DNA from: Rhizodiscina lignyota
Lineage: Eukaryota; Ascomycota; Dothideomycetes; Aulographales; Rhizodiscinaceae
Assembly (NCBI GenBank): GCA_010015805.1
Contig: ML978136.1
Coordinates: forward strand, 1-64,000
Reading direction: 5' to 3'
DNA: 64,000 nt
Shown here: one piece after another, positions 23,212 to 33,956 of the stretch
Layout of the letters: each line of letters starts with the position of its first letter
How positions within the stretch are numbered: position 1 is the first letter of the stretch
The notes under the pieces: model-generated
Databases searched by the model: none
What the model saw: only the letters and a program-made list of their open reading frames with translations
Told to the model about the DNA's origin: nothing
Program-made: the position numbers and the translations under genes

Positions 23212-24570
23212 ATGGCCAAGCTCTCTTCTCAAACCGTCGATGCTATCAAACAAACTGTCGACGCGGCTTGCGCCGATCGTCAGACTGGCATTCCTGGAAC
23301 AACTGTTGTTGTAGTTGACCGTGAGGGTAAGGAGTTGTTCGCTCATGCTGCGGGAACCCGTGGTTTTGTATCTAAGGAGCCCATGACGCTCGATAGCATC
23401 TACTGGATCGCGTCATGCACGAAGATGCTCGTCGGCATAGCGTGCATGCAGCTTGTTGAGAAAGGGGTGCTTGAACTAGACGATGTTCAGGGACTAGAGG
23501 TGCTGTGCCCGGAACTGAGGGCGGTGAAGGTGCTCGAAGGAGATATAGATAACGGATTCAAGCTGGTCGAGAAAAAGAGAGGCATCACGTTGAGGATGCT
23601 GCTCAACCATACCGCAGGTTTTGGGTATACGTTTTTCAACGAGAAGCTGAGGGATTATGGACTGCCGATCGGGATTGATGAGTTCACAGGTGACATGAGG
23701 GATTTCGTGCAGCCACTTGTGAATCAGCCGGGTGAGCGCTGGGAATATGGCGTATGTCCCAGGAAGTGCCACTGCTCAGAAAGTCGAATCGCTAACAAGT
23801 AACATAGACCAACATTGACTGGGCCGGTGTTGCACTGGAGAGGGCTACGAAGATGTCACTCAACGACTACATGGTGCAGAACATATTCGAGCCTCTGGGG
23901 TTAAAGAATATCAACATGATTCCAACCAAAGACATGAAAGAGAAGCTCGTGTATATGAATGTACGGAATCCCGACGGCACTCTCACATTCCGCGATGCAC
24001 ATATCATGAGTCGATCTCTACGTATCGAGAAACCGGAGGAAATTGCCAGCTACTTCAACAGCGGCGGGGCAGGTTGTTTCGCGAAGCCGCAAGAGTACTG
24101 CCGTAAGTCTCCTGCACCTCTCCGTCATACCAAGTGCTGAAATGTGTACAGAAATCCTCGCGACCCTCTTGAACGACGGTACCTCGCCTAGCACAGGCGT
24201 TAAAATCCTGCAACCCAGCACAATTAATGAAATGTTCACCAACCAAATCCCGGAATTTCCCAACTTCGGGCGTGTACTCATCCCTGCCGCGCGTGCTGAA
24301 TACACCAACCCGATTCCGGAGCTGTATCCTGTGCCCGGCAATCCCCCTCAAGGCTGGGGGCTTACAATGATGCTTTCGAACGGTGGAGCGACAGGACGCA
24401 GCAAGAGCACAGGATTCTGGGCGGGTTTGCCAAACTTGTGGTGGTGGTGTGACCGAGAAAATGGCGTTGCGGGAATGGTGGCAGCGCAGATCGTCCCGTT
24501 TGGAGATCCGAATGTGCTGAATATGTGGGCGAAGGTTGAGAGTATGGTGTATGAGGCACTAAAGGCTTAG
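23212..24570 (+). CDS. Class C beta-lactamase-like serine hydrolase
   Basis: Member of the beta-lactamase/transpeptidase-like family, which in fungi includes esterases and acyltransferases such as LovD. Exons 23212-23751, 23808-24102 and 24152-24570 give 417 aa. The catalytic SxxK motif is SCTK in SIYWIASCTKMLVG; the YxN-type motif is split by the first intron and restored as YGTN in WEYGTNIDW. LLNHTAGFGY is the usual conserved block, and HTGFW-like sequence appears as KSTGFWAGLPN. No signal peptide, so probably cytosolic. The isolated position, away from any polyketide genes, argues against a LovD-type biosynthetic role. Substrate unknown. Confidence 0.9.
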
Positions 24571-25469
24571 AAGTCTGTGCGATGAGCTTGATACCTGTGA
24601 AGTTGTGTATTATTATATCCTTATATAATACACGAAATTTTAGGACGTCTGCAACTGACACAGTAGGATAATTGGGCTAGCACACTTTGAGGCGTCTCTT
24701 GAGGCTCGGCTGAAGCTGCTCTTTTCGTGAACGTTTAGAAGTCATGGCGAATCAATGTGAGTGGTGAAGCTGTCTCTTCAATCACTTACTATGGAAAGAT
24801 GATATCTGCAGGTGGACCCTTATTAGCGTTCAACGCGCGACGCGTCGGAACGTTGAAGCTTTGCAGGGATTTGTGGCGCCACCCGAGAGATCATCCAGCC
24901 TTCCATCCTTCAGATGCCTGATTATTGTATATTATCGAACCCGGCAAAAAAGTTTCGGGCCATGCAGCGAAAGCCAGGGTATTGCGCATTTTAGAATATT
25001 TAAAGGACTGGGGGCGAAGCACTTTTCGCTCTGGAGGCCGAGCCACAAAGTCCTTGGGTAGACAATGCCCCTGGCAGTTCTTCCTCATGAACGAACGAGC
25101 CAACCCAGTTCTGGGTGGAACCCCACCCAAACCTGGGTGATCAAGGCCTTCCAAGTCGGGTGATCTCCGGGGCCCCCTTTCGGTCGCGACAACCGTGCAC
25201 ATTCGTACACAGCCTCTCCATCTGCCAATCACCGGGGAAGATTGCTTAGCTGCAACATTGAAACGCAAGGCGTTTGCTTTAAGCCTTGCTTTAAGCCTCC
25301 GAGTCACGAAAGACATGTCTGCACGATGGGCATATAGATGGCTCATTTCACGAGAGAGAGTAGGTATTTACTCATTCACTTCCTTATCGTAACCAAGTTG
25401 CGCAATCCTATCTGAGAAACCTCCATTGTGCTTCTCTTACTCTTTCTAATTAATATATATCTTTTAATC
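24571..25469. other. Intergenic, nothing recognised
   Basis: 899 bp before the GPI-protein gene. Short GC-rich words built on CCCAGTTCTGGGTGG and CCCACCCAAACCTGGGTG occur at about 25105-25140 and could fold locally. An AT-rich stretch lies just upstream of 25470. No gene seen. Confidence 0.4.
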
Positions 25470-26348
25470 ATGCCAAAAGCTCTGAGCCTCTGGTCTCTCT
25501 TTGTTCTTTCCATCTATGCCACAGCCCTACCTGATCGCATAGCACCGAAAATCGCAAATGAGAGGCAATGGACCGAGGAACGCCAACTATCAATGAAGCG
25601 CGCCCCCATCGATATTCCCGAGATTCCCGAAGTCACAGATCCTGCTCCAGAGCCTCCAGTAGTTCCACATCAGCCAGATACTCCAGATACCGAGCTCGGC
25701 GGACCTGGACACGACACTCCATCGAGCGGCTCCAGCCCTGACCCCTTCAACCCTTCACTAGCACCGAACGAAGCTCCATCAGAAGAGTCGGAAGGAAAAG
25801 AGGCAGTCGAGGACGCGCTCGACACGGTGAAAGAAATCATCGATAAAATCAACGACGCTATACAAAACTCTCAGAACGGCGCCCCATCTTCATGCAACCC
25901 ACCGGCCTCAGTCTATCTCCCGTACTATCAGACTTTTACCTCCTCATGCGCTCCTAACTATGCTCTGGACTGTCCGGACGCTGCTTTGCAAACCGCCAGC
26001 CTCTCATTAAATAATACGTGGGCTCAGTGTCGCAACTCCACCACCGCTGCGTGCAATTCCAACACCGACATAGGTAACATTATCCAATGTCCGAGCTTCT
26101 CAGACTCGGGATGCCAGAACAATGTCACAGCGGCGTGCAATAGCATTCGCAAGTATGCTTCGCAGAACTGCAACATCGACCTTCCGGCCTGCGAGTCCCC
26201 GTCTGGCTCCAGCAATGGATCGAATGCGACGGCTCCAAGAGCTACGCCGACGCCGACGAGTTCCTCTGTCTCAGGTGCGAATCACTTGGCGGTGGGATTC
26301 TGGAGTATCGCGACGACGTTGATGCTGTTTTTGCCCCTTTCCCTGTAA
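25470..26348 (+). CDS. GPI-anchored Ser/Pro/Cys-rich surface protein
   Basis: Single-exon 292-aa protein. I chose the ATG at 25470 because it gives a clean signal peptide (MPKALSLWSLFVLSIYATAL). The first half is Pro/Asp/Glu-rich (PEIPEVTDPAPEPPVVPHQP) and followed by a short amphipathic Glu/Lys segment. The second half carries about ten cysteines in pairs with NTT, NST and NVT sequons. A Ser/Thr-rich spacer leads to the hydrophobic tail (LAVGFWSIATTLMLFLPLSL) expected for GPI attachment. No enzyme motif. Probably a wall or membrane mannoprotein; no family recognised. Confidence 0.75.
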   Translation: MPKALSLWSLFVLSIYATALPDRIAPKIANERQWTEERQLSMKRAPIDIPEIPEVTDPAPEPPVVPHQPDTPDTELGGPGHDTPSSGSSPDPFNPSLAPNEAPSEESEGKEAVEDALDTVKEIIDKINDAIQNSQNGAPSSCNPPASVYLPYYQTFTSSCAPNYALDCPDAALQTASLSLNNTWAQCRNSTTAACNSNTDIGNIIQCPSFSDSGCQNNVTAACNSIRKYASQNCNIDLPACESPSGSSNGSNATAPRATPTPTSSSVSGANHLAVGFWSIATTLMLFLPLSL

Positions 26349-26748
26349 ATTCAGCTGTAGGCTAGACACCAGCATCTCGTAGCATAGCGGCGGCGTTTTT
26401 AAAGGATATCATGCAATTTAACGAGGCTTGACATGATTGGATTCTGTGTTAGAATTTTCGATATTTACTGTAGATATTTCATCAATACAGACTGCTGCTA
26501 AGCAGTAATGTGATATCCTGATTGGAAAGCGATTGAACGATTCTAATTCCTAGTGCACCACCAAGATAAGGTACATTAAATGAGGCCGTTTCTGCGCGCA
26601 GGTGGGAAATCCTTACATCTTAACTTCCGGGCCCCATGGCCCGTCATGAGATGTAGCGACCGTTATTACTCAACTGAGAAGTCTCGATAGAATAAAGCCT
26701 TCCGCAAACCCGATGGCTAGACTCTTCGAAGGGGTATCTTCTTCCTCT
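26349..26748. other. Convergent 3' intergenic gap
   Basis: 400 bp of mixed composition between two converging stops. No gene, repeat or RNA gene was seen. Confidence 0.4.
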
Positions 26749-28101
26749 TTACAATATTTCATTTCGCTCTCTATCCTCAAGTTCCCTTTCCAGTTCTGCT
26801 TCTCTTTCCGCAAGCGCACTCGCCTCTTCTATCCTGTGTCGCTGCTTTCGAATGCGCTCAATCTCGAACCGAAGCTGATCAGTACCGAGCGTTGAAGCTC
26901 GCGATGATCCGCCTGAGAAAAGGGGTGAATGTGCGGACGGCGAGCTGGAGCGATACGAGTTCTTGCTCGTTCGATCAAGAGCCCCCGCTGATGCAGGGTC
27001 GAGTGCTGTAGCTCCGCTGTCCGATTCCGCTGTGGGAGCCTGCTGATGCCCACCAGATGCACCGAGTCCTTGCGGCGGTTGCCTGACAGAGCTGCTCGCA
27101 GCAAGCTCCGCAACGCCCGTTGTTGAGTGCCCTTGGTGTCTCCCAAAATCTGAGAAGAATCCAGCAGCTTCAGAAGTATCCGATATCCTTTCCTTCGGTT
27201 CTTTTGTCGCGGCCTTGCGCATGCGATTCCGCCTCATGGCCAAGACGATTACAAGCACAACGATTGCGACAGCTGCCACTGTCCCTACTACTATGCCAGC
27301 TATTGCTCCTCCACTGAGAGACTGATGCGAACTGATTGCCACAGCGGTCGTTGAATGTGTTGCAAGAGAAGAGGACTGCATCCCCATCGTCTTACTTGCC
27401 ACGGCGGTAGAGGAATGATTCGCCGTAGATGAAGACGAGATTGACATGCCAGACATCGAGGACATTGAAGATGCCAAGGCAGACGTCGATGTAGACATCG
27501 AACTTGACATGAAAGTTTCGGAGGACTGGCGCGCGATGCTGTTGAGAGAAACGTCATTGGTGATATACTCGGCAAAGACGGAAGATCCATTCCTGCAAGC
27601 GCCTTGCGGTTTAGCTTTGCCAGGTTGAAACATGACAACGGCACACTGTGAGGCGATCAGCATGATGCTGCAGGCGTCGGCCTCAGCATATGTGAACAAG
27701 CTAACCTGGAAAAACATCCCAGTAGAAGTATTAGCAATGACCTGAAAAACACCAGTCTGTCCATTGAAGTTGGAGGGCATAGAAACCGATGGCAGGCAGA
27801 AGTCGCCAATTCCATGTTGTTGGATCACTGGGAAGACATCTGTCCAGCCTTTCTCCAGCGAGTTGTCCAAAGTCGCGCGGAAAAGGTAGTCAGTGATCTG
27901 ATGCTCAGAAGTGACATAGATTGAAGCGCCATCCACGTCGAAGAAGGTCATGTTGCTCATCTGCAGATTCACTGCGACGCCGCCGCAAGGCCCTGTGCTC
28001 TCTGTTTGCGCGTCATAGCCGGTGGACTCTGGGAAGTTAAGCTGGAAATTGGCGCTGCCTAGGGCAGCAAAGATGACGACCGCAGCGATTCTCGTGAGCA
28101 T
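26749..28101 (-). CDS. BIM1-like (X325) membrane-anchored surface protein
   Basis: Intronless 450-aa protein with four parts: signal peptide (MLTRIAAVVIFAALGSA), a copper-acquisition-factor BIM1-like domain (about residues 18-190), a Ser/Thr-rich stalk, a transmembrane helix (AIAGIVVGTVAAVAIVVLVIVLAM), and a roughly 145-aa cytosolic tail ending in a charged coiled-coil-like helix (LRFEIERIRKQRHRIEEASA). The ectodomain shows NFPESTGYDAQTESTGPCGG, HQITDYLFRA and HGIGDFCLP, all family landmarks. Known members begin the mature chain with His as a copper ligand; here the mature start reads ANFQ or NFQ, so that ligand seems lost. Topology resembles a surface sensor more than a copper scavenger. Confidence 0.85.
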   Translation of the reverse strand: MLTRIAAVVIFAALGSANFQLNFPESTGYDAQTESTGPCGGVAVNLQMSNMTFFDVDGASIYVTSEHQITDYLFRATLDNSLEKGWTDVFPVIQQHGIGDFCLPSVSMPSNFNGQTGVFQVIANTSTGMFFQVSLFTYAEADACSIMLIASQCAVVMFQPGKAKPQGACRNGSSVFAEYITNDVSLNSIARQSSETFMSSSMSTSTSALASSMSSMSGMSISSSSTANHSSTAVASKTMGMQSSSLATHSTTAVAISSHQSLSGGAIAGIVVGTVAAVAIVVLVIVLAMRRNRMRKAATKEPKERISDTSEAAGFFSDFGRHQGHSTTGVAELAASSSVRQPPQGLGASGGHQQAPTAESDSGATALDPASAGALDRTSKNSYRSSSPSAHSPLFSGGSSRASTLGTDQLRFEIERIRKQRHRIEEASALAEREAELERELEDRERNEIL

Positions 28102-29279
28102 GTCGATGAGATTGATGGGTGCTGTCGTCTCCCAGAGGTTTAGAGAACAGCCAAACTGGCATGCCGGTGCGACTGATGATGAGAGGCCGAAAGGTTGCCG
28201 CTTCGGCGGTTGGGGGTCATGATTAAAGTCTGTCAGGCTGAACGTCCAACGCCATAGTGGATGCGGGGAACGGACAGCGCGCTACACAATGATGAACAGA
28301 CACCAAGATCACCATTCAAAAGACTGCTTGGTCATGTTCAGCCTTATCATTCCACCAATGAACAAGTCGTGGCTTGAAGAAGTGCCTGTGGTGGTAGGGT
28401 TGGAGGGCGCCATCGTGGGATGTCCGGCGAGCGTCGAACACTGAGTGGAGAGAGGTCTGCTTTGCGGCTGCAAGCCAACTCATGTACAGGACTGACTAAA
28501 TGAGCAAGTTACGCCCCATCTGTAGACATTTTCCAGAACGTCGGCTGGTTAGTAGAAGTCCGCTATGTAGCGGGCATGATTAGGATGCCCATGATGTCGA
28601 GGACGTCTTTTTGGTATTGGCGACAGCGCTCCTCTTTTGAACCTGGTTTCATCGATGTTTTTCTTTCTTCTTTGCTCTTTCTGTTCAATCCAGGTCTTCA
28701 GCCTTGCAGAGCCGCGAAGTGCTTGTCGTGGTGGTGAATGAATCCTTCAGCTCTCAAAATAGTAAAGATCGGTCGTGGCTGCAGGGAGCCCGAAAGGTAC
28801 TCTAGCGCCCCGTGGGGTGAACCGCTCCAATGAGTGCAAAGATCGCACGGTACGAGAGTACTTTCAACACGCTGTGAGATTGCTCATATAGACAGATGAA
28901 ATGCGCCAAGTCAGTATTGTTTAAGATTGTAGCCAGACCACGTTGAAGATATGGTTTGATTTCGATGGGACGGAGCTTCGAGAACATCGGACAACCACCA
29001 GAAAAAATGCATCCGGCAAAAAACCAAAAACAAATCATCGCTGTCCTACAATGTGCGCGGCTTGTATGCAAATATGTTTTAGATCCAGTTATCCCTATGC
29101 AGATGCTTTATCGTCGTTCTACGCTATTTGTACAGACACTTTTTCGCCGTCTTCCGCGCAAAGTAATGTCCATACCAAATGTCAAGCCCAAGGGTATCTT
29201 CTGCAGCCATCAAACGCCATCGCAGAAATCGCCGTAACAAACACCAGTCGTCCCCAATGCAATATCTCTGTATGCTCCA
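28102..29279. other. Intergenic, nothing recognised
   Basis: About 1.2 kb containing the BIM1-like gene promoter and the 3' end of the kinase transcript. A pyrimidine-rich run lies near 28655-28695. Short frames on both strands around 28800-29270 have no domains. Confidence 0.4.
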
Positions 29280-30317
29280 TCAAGTTTTCAGCTCCCTCCA
29301 GTTTCCCTTGAGTCTCTGCTCAAACCATCTCTTTACTCCATCACCGACCTTCTCCTCTAGATCTTTGAACCTATTCTCCAGCTCCATATCGTCCATTGCA
29401 TATACGATAGGAGCTCCCTGCTTTGCCCATTCCCTCCGCTGAAATCCGTTCTGTGCCTGCCTGTAGGGGCTACCACCGAGGACATAGTACAGCACAGTCA
29501 TCATAAGCGCGTATCCATCGCTGTCTTCATCGGGTCCTTCATTAGATCCCTTATAAGTAAGCAGCCGTGGTGCCATGTAATCCCACGTGCCACCACCGTC
29601 CTCAGATTCGCGCTTCCAGTCGGCATTTCGTACTTTCGCGGACGAGAAGTCGCAGTACACGGCCTTGAATGGGAATGCGACGTTGCCGGCGGATTCTTCA
29701 GCGCGGAGGAGGATGTTGCCGGGTTTGATATCGCCATGGATGACGCCGTTGGAGTGGACGAATTGTAGGCCAGTGATGAGCTGGGAGGCGAGCAGCTTAT
29801 ACGAGGCGGCGACAGTACCGATGCGCATATCGCGGGACAAGGTCCCAAGGTCTTTGTTGATGAAAGACTCGAGAGACATTTCGCATGCTTCCATGACAAT
29901 GGCGTCGAGGGACTCATCCAGGCCGAAGAAGCCGACTACGTGCTGCATGTACTCGGGGCGATGAGCGAGTTGCGAATGGATACGTGCCTCGTCGCGCAGG
30001 ATTTTTCTCGAGGCCTTATCGACGGGTACCTTGACGGCACGCACCGGAGATGCGGACTTTCCGAATGATGATTTGACTGGTGATGTTGGAGGTGTTAGGG
30101 AGAATGGTGATGAAGTGACATTGTGAAGTACGACTTTGTAGACATTGCTGGACCTGCCACTGCCGAGAAAGTTCTCTTCTGTGAAGTCTTCCGGTTGGAT
30201 CGAGAGAGCCCAAGACGTCTCTGGCACAAAGCGTGGCATGCTGCCCTCGAATCCGGTGGTAATGCTTGACACTGACTTCTTCGCGCTGTGCGACGGTGTG
30301 TGAGGTGGTGTATCCAT
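29280..30317 (-). CDS. Atypical Ser/Thr protein kinase
   Basis: Intronless 345-aa kinase starting at the ATG at 30317. Glycine loop: FLGSGRSSNVYKV; a 25-residue Ser/Pro insert with TPPTSPVK follows; the ATP lysine is in RAVKVPVD; helix C has RDEARIHSQL. The catalytic loop reads VIHGDIKPGNILL (HGD instead of HRD), the magnesium loop CDFSSAK (DFS instead of DFG), and the APE motif appears as YMAPRLL. Catalytic Asp, Lys and Asn are all present, so activity is plausible despite the changes. The N-terminus is Ser/Thr/Pro-rich. The C-lobe is compact and the protein ends soon after it. No subfamily assigned. Confidence 0.85.
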   Translation of the reverse strand: MDTPPHTPSHSAKKSVSSITTGFEGSMPRFVPETSWALSIQPEDFTEENFLGSGRSSNVYKVVLHNVTSSPFSLTPPTSPVKSSFGKSASPVRAVKVPVDKASRKILRDEARIHSQLAHRPEYMQHVVGFFGLDESLDAIVMEACEMSLESFINKDLGTLSRDMRIGTVAASYKLLASQLITGLQFVHSNGVIHGDIKPGNILLRAEESAGNVAFPFKAVYCDFSSAKVRNADWKRESEDGGGTWDYMAPRLLTYKGSNEGPDEDSDGYALMMTVLYYVLGGSPYRQAQNGFQRREWAKQGAPIVYAMDDMELENRFKDLEEKVGDGVKRWFEQRLKGNWRELKT

Positions 30318-31347
30318 TTCCTTTGATGAATCGAATACAATCAAGTTGTAAGCTTATTGAGAATATACTGTGATGAGATTTGGTGATGTGAGATGTGATG
30401 TTTCGATGAATTCGTGATGGAATGTGTTGCCGATTCCGTGTCAGAGTGTGTTTGGAAGGTGATGAAAGAAGGAAGGAATCGAATAGAACACAGTTTTCTT
30501 AAAATACAGTCCGGAAGCTACAAGAACAGTTGCGTTGGGTTGGTGAAGGAAAGTCTGGTCCACGAGCGCCTGGAGGACCGGTGAAATAAATTCAACGTTA
30601 CACCAACAAAGTCTCTCGAAGTCCCCCACCAACGAGACCTTGTGCGTTTGCTAATGCTTCATCGTGAACGAAGTGGTACCTGAGTTAGTTGAGAGGGCTC
30701 AACGGTCATGAAATGGAGAATGCTGTGGAAGAATGCGTTTGAAGAGAGGCAATTCAGACGCGTCAAGTATGTGTCACCAGATGTAATTGCCAGGGCTGCA
30801 CGACAGGTTCGGCTTCCCGCAGGTGCGCGGATGCGATATGACGTCCTTTTTGAACGTCTCGTTCGAAGCGCCAGGAACGGCCTCCAACATTCTGCCTTGT
30901 CAACCGGCGAAAGCCGAATAGCATTTTTCGGCTTTGGCTAGGCCACAAGAACCAATGGCGCCGGAACGTGTCCTCGTCTCACCTGCACCGAGGCTATTTA
31001 GGGTATATCGCGCACTGTGACCTCGTTTAGCAGTAACCTGACATTCACGTTGGACATTTATGATCGGCCAGAGCGAGGGGTTCGAGGGAGTGGCGATGAT
31101 CCAGCCGGATGTGAGAGTGATATCGCAGCTTAACATCATGCAAAGTCGATGCAGGTGGGGTGGGCGATAGGGGAAGCACGACTCGCGTAGATTTCCCATC
31201 TGCGCGCCAAGATCGGGTGCTGTGAGCCGAAACGCGTGCCACTCGAGGAGACGGTGTTTCCCGTGTGTCCAGCATCTTCACATGTCCTCTCGCTGACTCT
31301 CACCTTTTCTTCTGCCAACATTCGAGGCCCGCCACTCGAGTGCGACG
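30318..31347. other. Divergent promoter region
   Basis: About 1 kb between the kinase and the OTU gene. A rightward frame at 30708-30941 translates to basic sequence (MKWRMLWKNAFEERQFRRVK...) but has no domain, splice signals or conserved neighbour; I do not call it. Confidence 0.35.
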
Positions 31348-32271
31348 ATGGAGGAGCTCCAGGCTCGTCATCGCAAAGAGCAGCGTGACCTAGTCGCAAA
31401 AATCACGCAGAAGAAGAAGGCCGCGTCGAAGAAGACTCGGAAAGGCGTGAACGACGAATGCGCAGACCTCGAACGTGAGCTCAAGGAGCGACATGAGCGT
31501 GAAATTGCAGCTCTCAATGGCGATGGGGATGTGAAGGATGAGAACAATGAGGCACCCGAGGATGACAATGTACACAGAAATGGTGTAGATACAGCGGTGG
31601 AGCAACTTTCAATAACCCCAAAAACCGAAAATGGCCAGCCGAGCGACGAGACTTCCACAGCGAAGAAGCCAAACCGCGCAAAAGCACGCCTAGCACGTCG
31701 TGCCGCGGAGCAAGAAGCGCTCGCTGCACAAGCAGCTGAAGAAGCTGCGAACATGCCCGACCTGCGCGAACTAGAGAAGCAAAGGATGAACGAGCAGTTC
31801 AAAGGCAGAGGACTGCAAGAGAAGGTCATAAGGGCTGACGGCCACTGCTTATACTCTGCAGTTGCGGATCAACTGGACACAATGGGAATTGGGTTGAAAC
31901 CAAGGATCCAGCCTACGATCGCAAATGGCGAAGGAAAAGGGAGCGCTGAAGCTCCTGCATACAAGACTGTGCGAGCTGCGGCAGCTGAATATATTCAGGC
32001 GCATTCCGACGACTTCGTACCCTTCCTTGAAGAGCCTTTGGAAGATTACGTGCATAAGGTCAGAGATACTGGCGAATGGGGTGGGCAGCTGGAGCTTTTG
32101 GCATTGGCAAAGACTTACGGCGTGGGCATCAATGTCATACAAGGAGACGGTAGGATTGAGAAAATTGATGGCGCTGAGAATGCAGAGGAAGACAAGAACA
32201 TATGGCTAGCCTATTACAGGCACGGCTTTGGACTGGGAGAACACTACAATTCCCTGCGAAAGGCCGGTTGA
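31348..32271 (+). CDS. OTU2: OTU-domain deubiquitinase, OTU2/OTUD6-like
   Basis: Intronless 307-aa cysteine protease predicted to cleave ubiquitin, in yeast linked to ribosome-associated ubiquitin. The N-terminal half is a long charged coiled coil (EELQARHRKEQRDLVAKITQ and on) with an acidic linker, as in OTUD6 proteins. The OTU domain begins near residue 150: VIRADGHCLYSAVADQL supplies the catalytic Asp and Cys; GEWGGQLELLALAKTYGVGI and the C-terminal GEHYNSL histidine complete it. Length is normal for the family. It converges on the methyltransferase gene, with only 69 bp between stops. Confidence 0.93.
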   Translation: MEELQARHRKEQRDLVAKITQKKKAASKKTRKGVNDECADLERELKERHEREIAALNGDGDVKDENNEAPEDDNVHRNGVDTAVEQLSITPKTENGQPSDETSTAKKPNRAKARLARRAAEQEALAAQAAEEAANMPDLRELEKQRMNEQFKGRGLQEKVIRADGHCLYSAVADQLDTMGIGLKPRIQPTIANGEGKGSAEAPAYKTVRAAAAEYIQAHSDDFVPFLEEPLEDYVHKVRDTGEWGGQLELLALAKTYGVGINVIQGDGRIEKIDGAENAEEDKNIWLAYYRHGFGLGEHYNSLRKAG

Positions 32272-32340
32272 ACGTCCTCGAAAACCCGGTTGAAAGTACC
32301 GCAACGCCTTCAACAATGCAGGTGAGAATGTACAGGTTTC

Positions 32341-33252
32341 TCACTGATGCCGCCATATGCTCATCCAGTCTGTGCCCTGGCCAGCTGGGTGCGTCCGCTC
32401 TGGTTGCCAGTGAGCGATCTTGATGAGAGCGTCGCTGCTCGGCTTTAAGCTCGAGGACTTGGTTACCCAACCCTCTTCATTATAGGAAATCTCTTCTCCT
32501 GGACGAGCCAGGAGCTCCTCGTATACTAACGGTGGGAGGCACCACGGTGGTCCTCCAGTGGACGGAGCTTTGGTGGTTGGGTACTCGAGACAGATAAGAT
32601 GACCGTCTTCGGGTGAGAGCAACTCACTCATGCGGCGAGCCCATTTCGGCCTCAGAGCAAGGGGAAGCGCGCAGAGGAACTGGAGCAGTCAAGTTAACTC
32701 ACCGAACCACGCGGATGAGACGGATGGGTGGCATACAGTATAGTCGAAAATCAGATCAAAGCCGTGTCCAATGCCGCCAGTGATATTGCCAAACCAGTCA
32801 TTGCTGAAGAAGTCTCCGTAAATAAACGTGACGGAGCCCTTGCCAGTCTGTGCGTCGCGCACAGCATATTCCGGCTTATCGGCACTTTGCTCGGCATTCT
32901 CTTTACATTTGCGTATAACTGTTTCACTTGCGTCCAGCCCGCAAACGTCGTATCCAAAACTTGCCAGCAGCAGCGCGTCGTAGCCTTTGCCGCAACCCGG
33001 AACAAACGCTCGCTTGCGCCGGGAGACGGCACCAGATGGTCCACCTTGATCCGCCATGACGGCAGCTCCCAGCACATCTTTACGGTCATTGATGGCGTCG
33101 ACAAGAGCCGGACTTGGTTGGCCTCTGTCCCAGGGCAAGCACGAGCCGTCGAGGTAGAGCTCGTCCCATTTCTTTGTGAGCACAGAGGGCTCCGCATCCA
33201 GGAAGTGCAGGCGGGCCTTTTCGCGCTGCTTTTCTTTTGCCGCGGCGTCCAT
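32341..33252 (-). CDS. Thiol (TPMT-family) S-methyltransferase
   Basis: SAM-dependent methyltransferase, 284 aa, from exons 33252-32737 and 32679-32341. The 57-bp intron (GTATGC donor, CTCCAG acceptor) joins FDYT to FLCALPLALRPKWARRM exactly as the family consensus expects; reading through the donor instead gives an early stop. Motif I is FVPGCGKGYDALLLA, with the acidic ribose-binding residue in VCGLDAS. The N-terminal WDELYLDGSCLPWDRGQPSPAL is the TPMT-family signature. No signal peptide or membrane segment. Relatives methylate thiols, hydrogen sulfide or halide ions; the substrate here is unknown. Confidence 0.9.
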
Positions 33253-33956
33253 GGCGACGCAGGTCAGTGTGGCACTGGTGTGCAATTAGGCACGCCTCGC
33301 TGCAGTCACAGATGGCTGCATTAAGTACAGTGCAGGTGCAAAGTGATTTGTGATGTTTCCTAATTATATCTGGGGGCAGCGAACGCCTCCGCTTCTTCAA
33401 TGTACTGTAGGACGAGCTAGAAAGCATGCTACCAGCGTGCCACTTTCCCGCTATGGCCTCGGGTTTAAGCTTAAAAGGCTTAGTATTCCCGGCATGTCCA
33501 TTCCACCCCAGTGCCCATCCTCACCGCCCGATAGCCGCTCGCCAGCACCGATCGCCCACCAACCCCCCGTCAACCTTGCCGGCTGCCCGCTTTTAGACTC
33601 TCCCCGATGCAGTATGGAGTGTAAAAGCGGAGAGATTGCGCAGGTTTACCCATTGTTCCTAGGTCGAGCATCAACGCCCATCGGTATCTCGGCACACAGA
33701 GACTAGAGGAGCAGCTGCGACAAGTCGTTGGAGTCGTCAACGAACGGCATGATGGGCGCGCTGCAGGTTGCTTTTAAGTATTCGGTTACCTTTCCTTTCT
33801 GTTCCTCTCTCTGTTGCTTGCTTCCGTTGGCGCTGTCTTGTCGCTGTGTACCTATTCGTTCGTCCCGACAGCGTTTCTCGTATGCCGCGCCGGTAGACAC
33901 GTCCCCGCCAATCGTCCTGCCGTCCAGTCATTGGCTGGTTCTATCCTTGTTAGAGC
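33253..33956. other. Divergent promoter region
   Basis: 704 bp between the methyltransferase and the MFS transporter, C-rich near 33495-33600. No gene or repeat noted. Confidence 0.4.

Noticed and set aside
23212-24570. LovD-type acyltransferase of a polyketide cluster
   Set aside because: The SxxK fold is shared, but there is no polyketide synthase or tailoring enzyme in the window.
30708-30941. Small basic protein gene on the plus strand
   Set aside because: Open for 77 codons with an ATG, but no domain or splice context, and a minus-strand frame covers the same bases.
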